A stretch of 64,000 nucleotides of DNA. Origin: an uncultured Pelagibacteraceae bacterium (GTDB lineage Bacteria; Pseudomonadota; Alphaproteobacteria; Pelagibacterales; Pelagibacteraceae). The stretch is taken from NCBI GenBank assembly GCA_902562645.1, contig CACETY010000001.1, forward strand, positions 82,978 through 146,977. The letters are read 5' to 3'. Below, one piece after another: positions 16,023-25,528 of the stretch (within the stretch, counting starts at the first letter, position 1; each line of letters opens with the position of its first letter). The translations under genes and the position numbers were made by a program. Under the pieces are notes generated by a model. That model did not search any database and had not been told where the DNA came from. It saw nothing but the letters and a program-made list of their open reading frames with translations.

Positions 16023-17567
16023 CTAGTGTTTAAAATGTCTGGTTTTAGAAAATACCAGAATGATCCCTAATTTATCTGCAAATTTGATAATTTCTTTATC
16101 CCGAATAGATCCTGATGGTTGAATGATTGCACTTACTCCATTTTGAACTAAGGTTTCAATTCCATCTACGAATGGAAAAAATGCATCTGATGCGCCTATA
16201 ATTATATCATTTTCACTTATTTTTTGAAATCTTTTCATTTTCTCTATTGCTATTTTACAACTATCTAATCTACTTGGTTGACCTGATCCAATTCCAACAG
16301 TCGAACTATTTCTTGTTAAAACAATTGCATTAGATTTTACATTTCGACATACATTGAAAGCAAAAAATAGTTCATCTAAAATTTTTTTTGAGGGTTTGAT
16401 TTTAGAGACAACTTCAAAATTATCTCTAGTAAAAAATTTGTTATCTGTACTTTGAAGTAGTAAAGAGTTAAAGTGACTAGTAGTGTTGTAAAAATTTTGT
16501 TCGCTTAATTTTGATGCATCAATTAATCTTAAATTTTTCCTCTTTTTTAAAATTTTCAGAGAGTTCTTATCAAAACCTAGTCCAATAATTACCTCTAAAA
16601 ATATTTTATTAAATTCTAATGCTATTTTTTTATTTATTTTAAAATTACATGAAACAATTCCCCCGAATGCACTTATGGGATCACAAGCTAGAGCTTCTTT
16701 GTAACTCTTTATTTTATTATTATTTATTGAAATACCACAAGGGTTTGCATGTTTTACAATCACAGTCCCATTATTTTTTGGAAGTGTTCGTGAAATATTT
16801 AATGCTGCATAAATATCATTATAATTATTATAACTTAATTTTTTTCCACTTAATTGTAATATGTCTAAATCTTTATTTTTGCTATAAATTGCTGATTTTT
16901 GATGAGGGTTTTCTCCATACCGTAATACTTCTACTAAATTTCCATGAATAGTCTTCTTTTGAGGAAAATAATCATTATTCATACTATTTAAATATTCTGA
17001 AATTACTGAATCATAATAAGCCGTTAAATTAAATGCTTCTCTAGATAGTTTTTTTCTAAGTTCCAAACTTGTGGAACCTTTATTTTTTTCTAAATCTAAA
17101 ATAAATTCTTTGTATTGATTTGGAGAGGTTAAAACAGTTGTATATTTATAGTTTTTTGCTGCAGCTCTTACAAGGGTTGGGCCACCTACATCTATATTTT
17201 CAATTAGTTTATTGTGATTTTTTGTTTTTTTTAATATTTCTTCAAATGGGTAAAAATTAACTATAACTAAATCTATTTCTTCATAATTATTTTTTTTGAG
17301 TTCTTTCTTATGATTTTTATCATCTCTCTTACTCAAAATACCAGCATATAACTTTGGATGAAGCGTTTTAACCCTTCCACCCAAGATTTCATTAGTTTTA
17401 GTATATTCTGATATATCAGTACATTTGAACCCTAATTTATTTATCTCTTTAGATGTACCGCCTGAACTTAAAATGTTAACCTTATATTTTTTAAGTGTAT
17501 TTAATACTAATTTAATTTCTGATTTATCTGAGATAGATATAATTGCTTTTTTAACTTTGTTACTCAT
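16023..17567 (-). CDS. purH: Bifunctional AICAR formyltransferase / IMP cyclohydrolase PurH
   Basis: PurH carries out the last two steps of purine synthesis, formylating AICAR and closing the ring to IMP. The 514-residue protein has an N-terminal MGS-like cyclohydrolase domain (AIISISDKSE, ILSSGGTSKEI, GGRVKTLHPKLYAGIL) and a C-terminal formyltransferase domain with the catalytic Lys-His in VIVKHANPCGIS, then DPISAFGGIVS and SDAFFPFVDG. Length is close to the usual 520-530. Its start overlaps the heparinase-like gene by four bases (ATGA). AICAR from HisH/HisF enters here. Confidence 0.96.
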   Translation of the reverse strand: MSNKVKKAIISISDKSEIKLVLNTLKKYKVNILSSGGTSKEINKLGFKCTDISEYTKTNEILGGRVKTLHPKLYAGILSKRDDKNHKKELKKNNYEEIDLVIVNFYPFEEILKKTKNHNKLIENIDVGGPTLVRAAAKNYKYTTVLTSPNQYKEFILDLEKNKGSTSLELRKKLSREAFNLTAYYDSVISEYLNSMNNDYFPQKKTIHGNLVEVLRYGENPHQKSAIYSKNKDLDILQLSGKKLSYNNYNDIYAALNISRTLPKNNGTVIVKHANPCGISINNNKIKSYKEALACDPISAFGGIVSCNFKINKKIALEFNKIFLEVIIGLGFDKNSLKILKKRKNLRLIDASKLSEQNFYNTTSHFNSLLLQSTDNKFFTRDNFEVVSKIKPSKKILDELFFAFNVCRNVKSNAIVLTRNSSTVGIGSGQPSRLDSCKIAIEKMKRFQKISENDIIIGASDAFFPFVDGIETLVQNGVSAIIQPSGSIRDKEIIKFADKLGIILVFSKTRHFKH

Positions 17568-19192
17568 ATTTTACTAATTTGCCATTCAATTAACTGTTCA
17601 TTATTTTGAGTAATACCTGATATGAAAATATTCTGGTTCTCAATATATTTATTTTTATCACCAAAGTATAGCCCAGTTTCGACTCCTATCAGTCCATCAT
17701 TTGAAAAAAATCTCCAGCCAGAATTTTCTAACTCAATTAAAACAGATTTATTATCTTGAAGCTTCGTAACTTTAATATTTGGTAGGAGATGAAACCTTAT
17801 TTCAAAATTTGTTACCTTAAAATTATTTTTCTTAATAAGTTTTTCTTTTCCAAAAAGAGTAAATTTATTTATATCAAATTCTATGTTTCTTTGATGAATT
17901 ACACCATACTTTGATAAATATCCATCATGTGAACATTTAATGCCCCAATAATTTTTTTCATAAGTCACTTCATTATCGAATGTTTTAAATCCTTTGGTAA
18001 CTATACTAGGACCTTTAATATTTTTTTTAAAATTACAGATTGAAGAGTTATCTAAAATTAGTGTCGAATGAGTTGCAGTTGATTTTGAAATTAAATTCAG
18101 TTGGTGGTTATGATCTTGAAAATAACCAGAGTTAGTAATTAGTTTTTTACCTTTAAAAAAAAATTCAAATGATAATGGTCCACTTTGATAATTTTCAGAA
18201 TAATTTCTTGCTGGGTTGCTACCAGTATCCATAGCAAGGACTGCATTTCTATTTTTTAAGATTGTATAACCAGATATGTTGAACTTATCATTTTTAAACT
18301 TATATCTAAAAAGAGACAAATATTCATCAAAGTCTTTATTATTTGAATTATTATTTCCATTAAATAATAAACTTTGCCCTAATGACCCCCAAAGAAAATC
18401 ATAGGATTTACCAAGGAAATGAATTATTTCATTCAGGTATTCTGGAATATCATTTAAAGAATCTTTTAAAAGTTCTCTTATCAAAATAAAATATTTTAAA
18501 TAAAAAACCATCTGTCTTATATTTCTTGATTTTGGAAAGTAGTTGTTATCAAAAGAGGTATTAATAATTTTTTTAAGTAATTCTAATCCATACTCCATAA
18601 ACCTATTGTTTTTATAAGCTATTCCTGAGAGAGTTATCGCTGTACACCCTATCATTTTGTCGTTGAAATCTGAGGATCTATCAATTTCATTCATTAAATG
18701 ATTTACTTGTTTACTGATTATTTCGTTAAAACTATTTTTATATTTATTTCCAGACTCATCATATGTTATTTTTGAATTTGATATCCAAGCTATTACTCTT
18801 TTAGAAAGAATATCTATTTCCCAACTTTTTGTTTCATAGTTTTGGTTCTTTTTAATCCAATTTTCAATAATTGACTGCGTAACTTCATTAGATGATTTAA
18901 GATCTATTGAAAACAACCAATAAAAACTATGAAGTTTTTTAAAATCATTGTGTTTTAAATTTTTATTTTCCCATATAGATTGAATATTAAAATCCTCAAT
19001 CTTCTTTTTTTGTTTTTCATATTTTATTAATAAACTAAGTATATTAAGACTTGGTTGATAAACTAAATCATTTTCATCAACTCTTGAAATTCTTTTATTA
19101 TAAATAGACGAGTTTAAATAAATTTTTCGTATTTGGTTTTTAAAAATAAAATAAAATTCATTGATATAATTAAAAGAGCTTTTTAAAAACAT
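17564..19192 (-). CDS. Heparinase II/III-like protein
   Basis: The 542-residue protein has an N-terminal alpha-alpha toroid part and a C-terminal beta-sandwich with the heparinase II/III-like block around GPLSFEFFFKGKKLITNSGY and TATHSTLILDNSS. It has no obvious signal peptide. Such genes next to purH and rpe are common in alphaproteobacteria and are thought to act on an envelope or storage polysaccharide, although the substrate is not established. It lies between rpe (one base upstream) and purH (four-base overlap), so it is part of that operon and is probably housekeeping, not for scavenging polysaccharide. Confidence 0.82.
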   Translation of the reverse strand: MFLKSSFNYINEFYFIFKNQIRKIYLNSSIYNKRISRVDENDLVYQPSLNILSLLIKYEKQKKKIEDFNIQSIWENKNLKHNDFKKLHSFYWLFSIDLKSSNEVTQSIIENWIKKNQNYETKSWEIDILSKRVIAWISNSKITYDESGNKYKNSFNEIISKQVNHLMNEIDRSSDFNDKMIGCTAITLSGIAYKNNRFMEYGLELLKKIINTSFDNNYFPKSRNIRQMVFYLKYFILIRELLKDSLNDIPEYLNEIIHFLGKSYDFLWGSLGQSLLFNGNNNSNNKDFDEYLSLFRYKFKNDKFNISGYTILKNRNAVLAMDTGSNPARNYSENYQSGPLSFEFFFKGKKLITNSGYFQDHNHQLNLISKSTATHSTLILDNSSICNFKKNIKGPSIVTKGFKTFDNEVTYEKNYWGIKCSHDGYLSKYGVIHQRNIEFDINKFTLFGKEKLIKKNNFKVTNFEIRFHLLPNIKVTKLQDNKSVLIELENSGWRFFSNDGLIGVETGLYFGDKNKYIENQNIFISGITQNNEQLIEWQISKI

Positions 19193-19193
19193 T

Positions 19194-19853
19194 TTACATA
19201 GATTTTAATTTTTCAATATTGGTTTTAATATCCCCATTGTTCTCTTTAAAAACTGTGGTTCCAGATACCAAAATATCAGCTCCAGCTTCCAAAACCATTT
19301 TTGAATTACTAAAATTTATTCCTCCATCAACTTCAATATCAAAGTGATATTGGTTCTTATCTTTTATTTTTTTCAATTCTTTTATTTTATCTAATACTTC
19401 AGGCATAAATTTTTGCCCACCAAAACCAGGGTTAACACTCATAACAAGAACTAAATCAATATTGTTTATTTCATCAATTAAAGTTTTTATTTCAGTTTTT
19501 GGATTTAATGATACACCAACTTTTTTACCAAATTTTTTTATCAAACTTACAGACTCTTTTAAGTTCTTAGTTGCTTCAGGATGAATAGTTATTATGTCAG
19601 CACCTGCATTTGCATAATTTTCAATGTACTCATGTACTGGAGAAATCATTAGGTGTACATCAAATGGAATCTTGGTATATTTTCTTAAGTTTTTTATTAC
19701 TGGTGGTCCTATTGTTAAATTTGGAACAAAGTGGCCGTCCATTACATCAACATGAATTAAGTCAGCTCCACCTTCTTCTAACTTCTTAATTTCATTGCCA
19801 AGCTGGCTGAAGTCAGCAGATAATATAGATGGAGAAATTTGAATTTTTTTCAT
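19194..19853 (-). CDS. rpe: Ribulose-phosphate 3-epimerase
   Basis: Rpe interconverts ribulose 5-phosphate and xylulose 5-phosphate in the pentose phosphate pathway. The 219-residue TIM barrel has all the metal and catalytic blocks: SPSILSADFSQLG, IHVDVMDGHFVPNLTIGP, FDVHLMI, VLVMSVNPGFGGQKF and IEVDGGIN (catalytic Asp). Length is normal. A 10-bp inverted repeat abuts the ATG directly, and no Shine-Dalgarno sequence is visible. The gene is second in a minus-strand operon that continues with the heparinase-like gene and purH. Confidence 0.96.
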   Translation of the reverse strand: MKKIQISPSILSADFSQLGNEIKKLEEGGADLIHVDVMDGHFVPNLTIGPPVIKNLRKYTKIPFDVHLMISPVHEYIENYANAGADIITIHPEATKNLKESVSLIKKFGKKVGVSLNPKTEIKTLIDEINNIDLVLVMSVNPGFGGQKFMPEVLDKIKELKKIKDKNQYHFDIEVDGGINFSNSKMVLEAGADILVSGTTVFKENNGDIKTNIEKLKSM

Positions 19854-19878
19854 TTGATACTAAAAATATTAGTATCAA
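19854..19878 (-). promoter_or_regulatory. Hairpin touching the rpe start codon
   Basis: TTGATACTAA and TTAGTATCAA form a perfect 10-bp inverted repeat around a 5-nt loop, ending one base before the rpe ATG on the minus strand. In the mRNA this would fold immediately before the start codon and leave no room for a Shine-Dalgarno sequence. It could act as a processing site, a translation control, or a weak plus-strand terminator because six T follow it on that strand. No plus-strand gene ends here, so the last role is unlikely. Confidence 0.45.
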
Positions 19879-19896
19879 TTTTTTGTTTTATTTGAA

Positions 19897-20247
19897 TTAA
19901 TTTTTACTAAATATTCTGTATAATTCTTGAGCAATTTCACTTTCTAAAGGAAAAGAAAGCATACCCATTACTGAATAACCAAGTAAATAAGGCATTAAAT
20001 AGAAACGTGCCATGTAAAAGAACCAAGCTACATATAGTGGTACTAAAGGCCCTACCAAAAAGCTAGGGGTAATTGGTCTAAACACATTAATAAGTGGATT
20101 TGTAAGTTTTACAAAAACTTTCATAAAGAAGAATTGAGAGTCCTCTCTTTGAAAAATATTCATTGCTACTCTACCAATCAATGTCCACATGATTACACCT
20201 AAAATATAATCAATTATATAAACTAGAGGGTGAAAGTTAGCAGACAT
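19897..20247 (-). CDS. YggT-like small membrane protein
   Basis: The 116-residue protein has two hydrophobic helices, around residues 8-28 and 66-95. Between them is a YggT-like segment, VFVKLTNPLINVFRPITPSFL, that resembles the KLTDPILNKIRGFLP block of the clear YggT protein at 29470-29760. YggT proteins are integral membrane proteins of poorly known role, linked to envelope integrity or osmotic stress. It is preceded by the terminator of the symporter gene and so probably begins its own transcript with rpe. Confidence 0.6.
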   Translation of the reverse strand: MSANFHPLVYIIDYILGVIMWTLIGRVAMNIFQREDSQFFFMKVFVKLTNPLINVFRPITPSFLVGPLVPLYVAWFFYMARFYLMPYLLGYSVMGMLSFPLESEIAQELYRIFSKN

Positions 20248-20256
20248 AATTCTTAG

Positions 20257-20284
20257 AAAAAAAGGGGCGAATTTAATCGCCCCT
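20257..20284 (-). terminator. Intrinsic terminator of the symporter operon
   Basis: Reading the minus strand, AGGGGCGA pairs with TCGCCCCT around a 6-nt loop, followed by a run of seven T. It starts 15 bases after the symporter stop and ends just before the YggT-like ATG. A GC-rich stem is conspicuous in this AT-rich DNA. It is one of only two clear intrinsic terminators I find in the window. Confidence 0.85.
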
Positions 20285-20298
20285 AAGTTTTTTATTGA

Positions 20299-22110
20299 TT
20301 ATTTCTGTGCTAGTACCGTTTTACCACTTGGTACACGTACATCATCAACCATTTTCTGAGTAGCTGCATCTGGTGCTGCAGTTATTAAACTGACAACAAT
20401 CATAGAAACTAAACTTACAGCCGCTCCAACTATTCCAAACGTAAGTTGAGTTATGCCTAAGAAACCAGATCCTCCACTTCTTACCCATATTAGGTAAGCA
20501 GTTCCAGATATAAGTCCCAGTAGCATTCCTGCAACAGCGCCTGGTGCATTAGCTCTCTTCCACCATACACCAAGTACAAGTGGGAAGAATAGTCCTGACA
20601 TAGCAAAGTCAAATGCCCAAATAACCGAACCTAAGATACCTTGTATCTCTAACGCGGCTATTGTTGCTCCTGCAAAACCAATTAATACAAGTAGTACCCT
20701 TGCAACAATTAGTCTTTTCGCTGTCTCAGCTTTTGGATTAATTATTTTGTAGTAAATATCATGAGATAACGCATTTGATATTGCTAACACTAATCCATCT
20801 GCAGTTGACATTGCAGCCGCCATACCTCCAGCAGCAACTAGACCTGAAATTACATAAGGTAATCCTGCAATCTCTGGTGTTGCTAATACAACAGCTTTAC
20901 CACCCATAAAGAACTCGTTAAGCTCAAGAGTTCCATTACCATTAAAGTCACTGATAAACATTAAGTTTGCTTGGTTCCAGTTTTGATACCAATCAATAGC
21001 TTGAACTTCCGCAATTGTTTTACCAATAATTCCAGTCGGTAGCGTTGGGTCTATTAAAGATAGTTTAGATAATGTAGCTAACATCGGTGCAGAAGAATAA
21101 AGTAGGAAAATAAAGAATAATGACCAACCTACTGATCTTCTTGCAGTTCTCACACTTGGAGTAGTGAAGTATCTCATCATAACGTGAGGTAGCGATGCAG
21201 TTCCTGCCATCATACACACTGCCAATGAAATAAATGCCCAAGGAGTTGCATTAACCGAAGAATGCGCTTTAGTTATTCCAGCTAAACCTTTTGGAACTGT
21301 TGCTAAATCAGCAGCAGAGTTTTTAACAAAACCAAATTGACCTTCTAGTTCTGCGATTCTTGCAACTTCATCAGCTAACATAAAGTGTGGGAAGAAACCT
21401 GCTCCCAACTTACTGCTAATCCAAAATACTGGAAGTAAGTAAGCTATAATTAATACAATGTATTGAGCTACTTGCGTCCAAGTTACAGCTCTCATTCCAC
21501 CAAGCATTGAGCACATCAAAATACTTGCTAACCCTACGTAAACAGCTATCCCAAATGGAATATCTAATGCTACAGATGCAATTGTACCTGTTGCATTAAT
21601 TTGTGCTGTTACATAAGTGAATGAGGCTACCGTTAAAACTATGACTGCACTAAATCTTGCTAAGTTACCACCATAACGTGTTCCTATAAAATCTGGAACA
21701 GTATAACATCCAAATTTTCTAAGATACGGTGCTAATAACGAAGCAACTAGTACATATCCACCTGTCCACCCAACAAGTAGAGCCATATATCCATAGCCTT
21801 TGAAATAAATTCCACCTGCCATTGCAACGAAAGATGCACCTGACATCCAGTCAGCAGCAGTTGCCATACCATTAAAGACAGTTGGAACTTGTCTTCCAGC
21901 TACATAATAAGCATCAACTTGTAGTGTCCTAGATAACCAACCAATTAAAGCATAAATCAAAACTGTAAAAGCTACAAAAAAGATACCAATCAATTTTGCA
22001 GACATTCCAGCTTGTTCAGCTATTGCCATCAGAATAATAAATACAAGAAATCCTCCGGTATATATTCCGTAGACCTTTGGTAAATTATCTATAAATTTAC
22101 CTTTTATCAT
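20299..22110 (-). CDS. Sodium:solute symporter, acetate/small-carboxylate type (large subunit)
   Basis: The 603-residue protein has about 13 membrane helices and the SSS-family blocks AADWMSGASFVAMAGGIYF, GGYVLVASLLAPYLRKFG and YTVPDFIGTRYGG, plus AAAMSTADGLVLAISNALSHD near residue 435. It forms a pair with the DUF4212 protein that overlaps it by four bases, the usual arrangement for this subfamily. acs nearby suggests acetate or a similar short carboxylate as substrate. Between two helices there is an EF-hand-like loop, DFNGNGTLELNE, at about residues 388-399. ActP proper is a relative, but this subgroup is distinct. Confidence 0.88.
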   Translation of the reverse strand: MIKGKFIDNLPKVYGIYTGGFLVFIILMAIAEQAGMSAKLIGIFFVAFTVLIYALIGWLSRTLQVDAYYVAGRQVPTVFNGMATAADWMSGASFVAMAGGIYFKGYGYMALLVGWTGGYVLVASLLAPYLRKFGCYTVPDFIGTRYGGNLARFSAVIVLTVASFTYVTAQINATGTIASVALDIPFGIAVYVGLASILMCSMLGGMRAVTWTQVAQYIVLIIAYLLPVFWISSKLGAGFFPHFMLADEVARIAELEGQFGFVKNSAADLATVPKGLAGITKAHSSVNATPWAFISLAVCMMAGTASLPHVMMRYFTTPSVRTARRSVGWSLFFIFLLYSSAPMLATLSKLSLIDPTLPTGIIGKTIAEVQAIDWYQNWNQANLMFISDFNGNGTLELNEFFMGGKAVVLATPEIAGLPYVISGLVAAGGMAAAMSTADGLVLAISNALSHDIYYKIINPKAETAKRLIVARVLLVLIGFAGATIAALEIQGILGSVIWAFDFAMSGLFFPLVLGVWWKRANAPGAVAGMLLGLISGTAYLIWVRSGGSGFLGITQLTFGIVGAAVSLVSMIVVSLITAAPDAATQKMVDDVRVPSGKTVLAQK

Positions 22111-22373
22111 TTGTCACCCTCTCTTTCAGAAAACCCGAACTCATCATCTATTTTCTCTTGTCGACCTGCAAACCAGAAAATTAAAATGACGAAGATGGCA
22201 AGTGATCCTTGACATGTAAACCAATACGTTAAAGGATATCCAAATGGTCTAATGTTAGATTCTTGCATTTCGGCTCCAAAGAGAAAGATGCCAATTGAGA
22301 AAACAAACCAAATTGCTAATGTAATAAAGAGCAAATTTCTGGTTTTTTCCCAGTGTTGTTCTTGTTTTGACAT
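22107..22373 (-). CDS. DUF4212 small subunit of the sodium:solute symporter
   Basis: The 88-residue protein has two membrane helices (about residues 13-32 and 50-68), the WEKTRNLL start and PLTYWFTCQGS between them, matching the DUF4212 partner of acetate-type symporters. It has a strong Shine-Dalgarno sequence (AGGGAGAG, at 22380-22387) seven bases before the ATG, rare in this window, which suggests high expression. A small 6-bp hairpin (22390-22407) lies just upstream of that site in the leader. The large subunit follows with a four-base overlap. Confidence 0.88.
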   Translation of the reverse strand: MSKQEQHWEKTRNLLFITLAIWFVFSIGIFLFGAEMQESNIRPFGYPLTYWFTCQGSLAIFVILIFWFAGRQEKIDDEFGFSEREGDK

Positions 22374-22493
22374 TTTTTTCTCTCCCTATAGGTTAAAGAA
22401 ATAACCTTACTGATAATCAAATTTATTTAAACCCTTAAAAACACTCGATATTGTGGCATTTTTACATTATAGATTTACATATTAGGTAGATAA

Positions 22494-23120
22494 ATGGCCC
22501 TCAAATACAGATTCAATCTAAAAGATATAAAACTTGAAGATTTCAAAGTTTATTTAGTTGCTATGTTTAAGGGCATTTTGCCTAAGAAAAAAATTAAGAA
22601 TATTGATGATCTTAGAGAATTTATTCAGCAAAAATCTGCTTGGGTATCTCAAGTTACTTTATATAACTATTTAAAAACGAGAATGGGAACTAAGTGGGTT
22701 CTACATTTTGATGACGAAAAGTTTTTAACTTCAATAAATACTGCAAAGTGGAATATTTATGCAATATCTCTTCAAGATTTGTCATTTTATACAGTTTCAT
22801 ATTTAAATGTTTTTTATAATTATAAAGAAACAGACAAAGCATCTGAAATTTACAATAATATTCTCGATAAAGAGTTAGAAAATGGTATGCCCACAGAGAT
22901 TGTCGATGAGGCAAGAATAAGTTTTAAAAAAAGATTAGATCAAATTAAGTGGGAGGAATATTATAAATCTTGGCCATTTAATGAAAGTGCCTTGGCTTTA
23001 TATAATTGGGCTCCTGTAGCAAATGAATTAAAAACTTTAGATAGAAAAATTGTTCTCAATTCGATGATTTTGAAATGGGATAATATTAAAGAGGAGTTTT
23101 CTAAATTAATAAAGATCTAA
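22494..23120 (+). CDS. Unknown protein beside the acetate symporter and acs
   Basis: I do not recognise this 208-residue soluble protein. It has no signal peptide or membrane segment. Its composition is mainly helical, with aromatic-rich blocks such as [19 protein letters not shown] and [21 protein letters not shown]. It is transcribed away from the symporter pair and converges with acs, overlapping its stop by four bases. Position suggests a link to acetate uptake or use, but nothing in the sequence proves it. Confidence 0.75.
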   Translation: MALKYRFNLKDIKLEDFKVYLVAMFKGILPKKKIKNIDDLREFIQQKSAWVSQVTLYNYLKTRMGTKWVLHFDDEKFLTSINTAKWNIYAISLQDLSFYTVSYLNVFYNYKETDKASEIYNNILDKELENGMPTEIVDEARISFKKRLDQIKWEEYYKSWPFNESALALYNWAPVANELKTLDRKIVLNSMILKWDNIKEEFSKLIKI

Positions 23121-25102
23121 ATATTTTTTCTATTGTCTACCAAGCTATCAACAACAGAGGGATCTGCTAAGGTCGTTGTATCTCCTAATTGACCATGTTC
23201 ATTTGCAGCTATTTTTCTCAAAATTCTTCGCATTATTTTTCCAGATCTAGTTTTTGGAAGTCCTGGCGCAAACTGTATTAAGTCAGGTGTAGCAATTGGA
23301 CCAATTTGCTTTCTAACCCAAAGTTTTAAATCTCTTTCCAAATCAAGAGTACTTTTTTCCCCCGCATTTAAAGTTACATAACAATAAAGTCCATTCCCTT
23401 TAATATCGTGTGGGTAGCCAACCACTGCTGCTTCTGCAACTTTAGGATGAGCTACAAATGCACTTTCTATTTCTGCAGTACCTAGGTTATGTCCAGATAC
23501 TATTATGACATCATCCACCCTACCAGTGATCCAATAATAACCATCTTTATCTCTTCTACATCCATCTCCTGTAAAATATTTTCCATCAAATTGTGAAAAG
23601 TATGTATCAATAAATCTCTGGTGGTCTCCATACACCGTTCTCATTTGTCCTGGCCAAGATTGTGCTATACATAATCTACCTTGTGCTTCTCCTTTTATGA
23701 CCTTACCATCCTTATCAAGTATCTCTGGTTTAATTCCATAAAATGGTTTGGTTGCAGAACCAGGTTTCAAATCTATGGCCCCAGTTTGAGGACTTATTAA
23801 TATTCCTCCAGTTTCGGTTTGCCACCAGGTATCAACAATTGGACATCTACTATCTCCAACAGTTTTATAATACCATTCCCAAGCTTCAGGGTTAATTGGT
23901 TCACCAACAGTACCTAAAAGTTTTAAAGTTTTTCTTGATGTTTTCTTTACAGGTTTATCACCTTCTCTCATTAAAGCTCTGATTGCTGTTGGAGCTGTAT
24001 AAAAAATATTAACTTTATATTTATCAACTATTTGCCACCATCTAGATGTATCAGGATAAGTAGGTATTCCTTCAAACATGATTGTTGTTGCACCGTTAGC
24101 AAGTGGACCATAAATAATATAACTATGTCCTGTAACCCAGCCAATATCAGCCGTGCACCAGTAAATATCTTTAGGTTTATAATTAAAAATATATTGGTGA
24201 GTCATTGATGCATAAACCATATATCCACCAGTTGTATGTAGTACACCTTTTGGTTTCCCAGTTGAACCAGATGTGTAAAGAATGAATAGTGGATCCTCAG
24301 CATTCATTTCCTCAGGTTCACATTTTGCTGAGACTTTACTTGTCATCTTGTGATACCAAACATCACGATCATCAAACCAATCAATTTTTTTGGTACCTGT
24401 TCTCTTTACTACGATACATTTCTTTACATTGGGACAGCTTTGCAAAGCTTCATCTGTAATAGACTTTAATGGTATTGTTTTTCCTCCTCTTACTCCTTCA
24501 TCTGCAGTGATTACATAATCAGATTCGCAATCATTTATTCTACCCGAAATACTATCTGGTGAAAAACCTCCAAATATTATGGAGTGAACGGCACCTATTC
24601 GAGCACATGCAAGCATTGTGTAGGCAAGCTCAGGTATCATGGTAAGATAAATTGTTACTCTATCACCCTTTTGAACTCCCAAATTTTTTAATCCATTTGC
24701 CGCTTTTGAAACCTCTTTATGAAGTTCCTTATATGTAATTTTTTTTTGTACTTTAGGATCGTCTCCTACCCATATTATTGCAGTTTTGTGAGCATTTTTT
24801 TTAAGATGCCTATCAATACAATTCGCTGAGGCATTTAAAGTACCATCATAGAACCATTTAATATGAACATCATTTTTGCTATATTTAACGTCTTTAATTT
24901 TTTTATAAGGTTTAATCCAATTAATTCTTTTGCCTTCTTTTTTCCAAAATCCATCGTTGTCTTTAATCGACTCGTTATATTTCTTTATATATTGAGATTT
25001 ATTAACGGTGGCTTTACTTATCCATTCTTTCTTAGTTTTATAAATTGTCTCTTTAGGTTTTTTAGAGATTACTTTTTTTTTAACTTTTTTTTTCTTAGGC
25101 AT
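23117..25102 (-). CDS. acs: Acetyl-CoA synthetase (AMP-forming)
   Basis: Acs activates acetate with ATP and CoA through acetyl-AMP. The 661-residue protein carries the adenylation motifs [31 protein letters not shown] [31 protein letters not shown] and [17 protein letters not shown]. The C-terminal [14 protein letters not shown] holds the lysine that is acetylated by Pat/Sir2 systems in other bacteria. The first 25 or so residues are an unusual lysine-rich tail before the normal family start. It is last in a minus-strand operon after tsaD, a tiny basic ORF and an EVE gene. Together with the symporter it forms an acetate-use locus. Confidence 0.96.
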   Translation of the reverse strand: MPKKKKVKKKVISKKPKETIYKTKKEWISKATVNKSQYIKKYNESIKDNDGFWKKEGKRINWIKPYKKIKDVKYSKNDVHIKWFYDGTLNASANCIDRHLKKNAHKTAIIWVGDDPKVQKKITYKELHKEVSKAANGLKNLGVQKGDRVTIYLTMIPELAYTMLACARIGAVHSIIFGGFSPDSISGRINDCESDYVITADEGVRGGKTIPLKSITDEALQSCPNVKKCIVVKRTGTKKIDWFDDRDVWYHKMTSKVSAKCEPEEMNAEDPLFILYTSGSTGKPKGVLHTTGGYMVYASMTHQYIFNYKPKDIYWCTADIGWVTGHSYIIYGPLANGATTIMFEGIPTYPDTSRWWQIVDKYKVNIFYTAPTAIRALMREGDKPVKKTSRKTLKLLGTVGEPINPEAWEWYYKTVGDSRCPIVDTWWQTETGGILISPQTGAIDLKPGSATKPFYGIKPEILDKDGKVIKGEAQGRLCIAQSWPGQMRTVYGDHQRFIDTYFSQFDGKYFTGDGCRRDKDGYYWITGRVDDVIIVSGHNLGTAEIESAFVAHPKVAEAAVVGYPHDIKGNGLYCYVTLNAGEKSTLDLERDLKLWVRKQIGPIATPDLIQFAPGLPKTRSGKIMRRILRKIAANEHGQLGDTTTLADPSVVDSLVDNRKNI

Positions 25103-25111
25103 GATTTTTTT

Positions 25112-25528
25112 TTAATTAATTCTACCCATCTTCAAAATTATTTTCCAGCTTTTAGTATCAATAGGCATAACAGACAGTCTACTTTGTCTAATAAGAGATA
25201 AGTTCGCCAAAGCCTTAGTTTTTTTGATGTTTTCAAGTGTTACAGGATTTTGAAGTTTACTTTTAAATCTAACTTTAACTGCAACAAACCTTTTTTTCTT
25301 ATCCGTTGGATCAATGAATGCCGTTTTAATAACCTCGACTATACCAACTATCTCTTTTCCTATGTTAGAATGATAAAAAAAACAAAGATCTCCTTTTTCC
25401 ATTTTTTTTAAGTTACTTGCTGCTTGATAATTTCTTACACCATCCCAGTCAGCTCCTTTTTCTCCAGCCTCTATTTGTTGATCAATTGACCACACATCTG
25501 GTTCAGATTTCATTAACCAATATTGCAT
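25112..25528 (-). CDS. EVE domain protein
   Basis: The 138-residue protein begins YWLMKSEPDVWSIDQQ and continues with WDGVRNYQAASNLKKMEKGD and CFFYHSNIGKEIVGI, all diagnostic of the EVE domain, a PUA-like fold. EVE proteins are thought to bind modified bases in nucleic acids. It fills the whole chain, so this is a stand-alone member. It lies between a 38-residue ORF and acs in a minus-strand operon that starts with tsaD. Confidence 0.93.
   Translation of the reverse strand: MQYWLMKSEPDVWSIDQQIEAGEKGADWDGVRNYQAASNLKKMEKGDLCFFYHSNIGKEIVGIVEVIKTAFIDPTDKKKRFVAVKVRFKSKLQNPVTLENIKKTKALANLSLIRQSRLSVMPIDTKSWKIILKMGRIN

Noticed and set aside
17564..19192. Heparinase-like gene as evidence of polysaccharide scavenging or gene transfer
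   Set aside because: The rpe-heparinase-like-purH order is common in alphaproteobacteria and the protein lacks a signal peptide, so it is more likely a core gene.
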